Of a stretch of 22,999 nt of DNA, positions 22,262 through 22,999 are shown piece by piece. Source of the DNA: JAIBCM01 sp041395165 (GTDB lineage Bacteria > Verrucomicrobiota > Verrucomicrobiia > JADLBR01 > JAIBCM01). Within the stretch, counting starts at the first letter, position 1. Each line of letters opens with the position of its first letter. Position numbers and translations under genes: made by a program. The DNA lies in the NCBI GenBank assembly GCA_041395165.1, contig JAWLBA010000017.1:1-22999 (forward strand), written 5' to 3'. Under the pieces are notes generated by a model, which ran no database searches, had not been told where the DNA came from, and saw nothing but the letters and a program-made list of their open reading frames with translations.

Positions 22262-22999
22262 ATGAAAAAAGTTCCTATTACAGTAGCTAACGGTGATGGC
22301 ATTGGACCCGAAATCATGGCAGCCACTCTCCACATTATCCAAGAAGCCGGCGCGCAACTTGAAATTGAAACTATCGAAATTGGAGAAAAAGTTTATCTTC
22401 GCGGTAACTCTGCCGGTATCGACCCCAGTGCCTGGGACTCCCTGCGCCGCACAAAAGTTTTTCTCAAAGCCCCCATCACCACGCCTCAAGGCGGAGGCTT
22501 TAAAAGCTTAAACGTGACCGCTCGCAAAGCGCTCGGCCTTTATGCCAATATTCGTCCCTGCGTTTCTTACCATCCTTTTATTCGCACGAAACATCCGGTT
22601 ATGGACGTAGTCATCGTTCGCGAAAATGAAGAAGATCTCTATGGCGGCATTGAACATCAACAAACTACGGACGTCGTGCAATGCTTAAAACTTATCAGCC
22701 GACCCGGCACAGAAAAAATTGTGCGTTACGCGTTTGAATATGCCCGTGCAAACAATCGCAAAAAAGTTACCTGCTTTACCAAAGACAATATTATGAAGAT
22801 GACCGATGGCCTTTTTCATAAAATTTTCGATGAAATTGGCGAAAAATATTCCGATATCGAAAAGGAACATTGGATCGTAGACATCGGCGCCGCGAAAATG
22901 GCTGACACACCCGAAGCATTTGATGTAATCGTGTTGCCTAATCTATATGGCGACATTCTTTCTGATGTAGCCGCACAAATTGCCGGCTCTGTGGGACTC
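22262..22999 (+). CDS. NADP-type isocitrate dehydrogenase (3' end cut by window)
   Basis: 246 codons are visible and the frame is open at the window end. The opening VPITVANGDGIGPEIMAATL, the substrate loop FLKAPITTPQGGGFKSLNVT, VIVRENEEDLYGGIEH, and the late IVDIGAAKMADTPEAFDVIV followed by LYGDILSDVAAQIAGSVGL are those of the Thermus/Rickettsia-type isocitrate dehydrogenase (about 480 residues), rather than isopropylmalate dehydrogenase. The enzyme oxidises isocitrate to 2-oxoglutarate in the citric acid cycle. Cofactor-determining residues lie beyond the window, so NADP use is by family. A weak GAAAG precedes the ATG by about 12 bases. Confidence 0.9.
   Translation, partial: MKKVPITVANGDGIGPEIMAATLHIIQEAGAQLEIETIEIGEKVYLRGNSAGIDPSAWDSLRRTKVFLKAPITTPQGGGFKSLNVTARKALGLYANIRPCVSYHPFIRTKHPVMDVVIVRENEEDLYGGIEHQQTTDVVQCLKLISRPGTEKIVRYAFEYARANNRKKVTCFTKDNIMKMTDGLFHKIFDEIGEKYSDIEKEHWIVDIGAAKMADTPEAFDVIVLPNLYGDILSDVAAQIAGSVGL

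Noticed and set aside
1..22999. CRISPR arrays, insertion sequences or attachment sites
   Set aside because: No regularly spaced identical repeats with unique spacers, no transposase-like protein and no terminal inverted repeats with target duplications were seen; the tRNA genes have no duplicated 3' ends nearby.

Overview
The window is a stretch of ordinary bacterial chromosome, AT-rich (roughly 40% GC by eye). It carries housekeeping genes: Holliday-junction helicase, carbamoyl-phosphate synthase, branched-chain amino acid synthesis, NAD synthesis and ribosome silencing. It also has several secreted or envelope proteins and two tRNA genes. I infer Verrucomicrobiota or a close PVC-group relative. 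The reasons are the gene order, the long two-part U32 protein followed by Trm112-like and DsrE-like genes, the secreted SBBP/FG-GAP protein, and a secreted nuclease with a C-terminal domain I associate with that group. This is family-level recollection, not a search result.

Layout. 1-1617: the C-terminal end of a larger protein with a lysozyme-like domain, overlapping a secreted protein by 4 bases. 1657-4071: ruvA, a vapBC-type toxin-antitoxin pair, then ruvB. 4086-7296: carB. The minus strand then carries a long co-directional block, read from 13716 down to 7293: yqjD-like, yqjE-like, yqjK-like, a Wzc-like tyrosine kinase, nadD, rsfS, ilvN, ilvC, tRNA-Pro, cysH. At 13871-15474 (plus) are tRNA-Leu and a secreted DNA/RNA nuclease. 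At 22174-15529 (minus) are a long U32 protein, a Trm112-like protein, a duplicated DsrE-like protein, superoxide dismutase and a large secreted repeat protein. At 22262 (plus) begins an isocitrate dehydrogenase that runs off the window. No gap between genes exceeds about 300 bases.

The most striking property is the number of interrupted reading frames in well-conserved genes: ruvA (two shifts), ruvB (one), carB (two), the secreted nuclease (one), the secreted protein at 801 (one), and an in-frame TAA in the U32 gene. In nearly every case the expected protein continues in another frame, or past the stop, without loss of conserved residues, and several lesions sit in short homopolymers. Since ruvA, ruvB and carB are rarely dispensable, uncorrected sequencing or assembly indels are the simplest explanation. 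Recent gene decay or slippage-based expression remain possible.

Other points of interest are a toxin-antitoxin pair lodged between ruvA and ruvB behind an apparently leaderless promoter with repeated operator-like sites; 9-10-base-period GC-rich repeats around it, one set arranged as an inverted pair; two tRNA genes sharing nearly the same promoter; and a U32-Trm112-DsrE cluster whose three families are each linked elsewhere to RNA modification.
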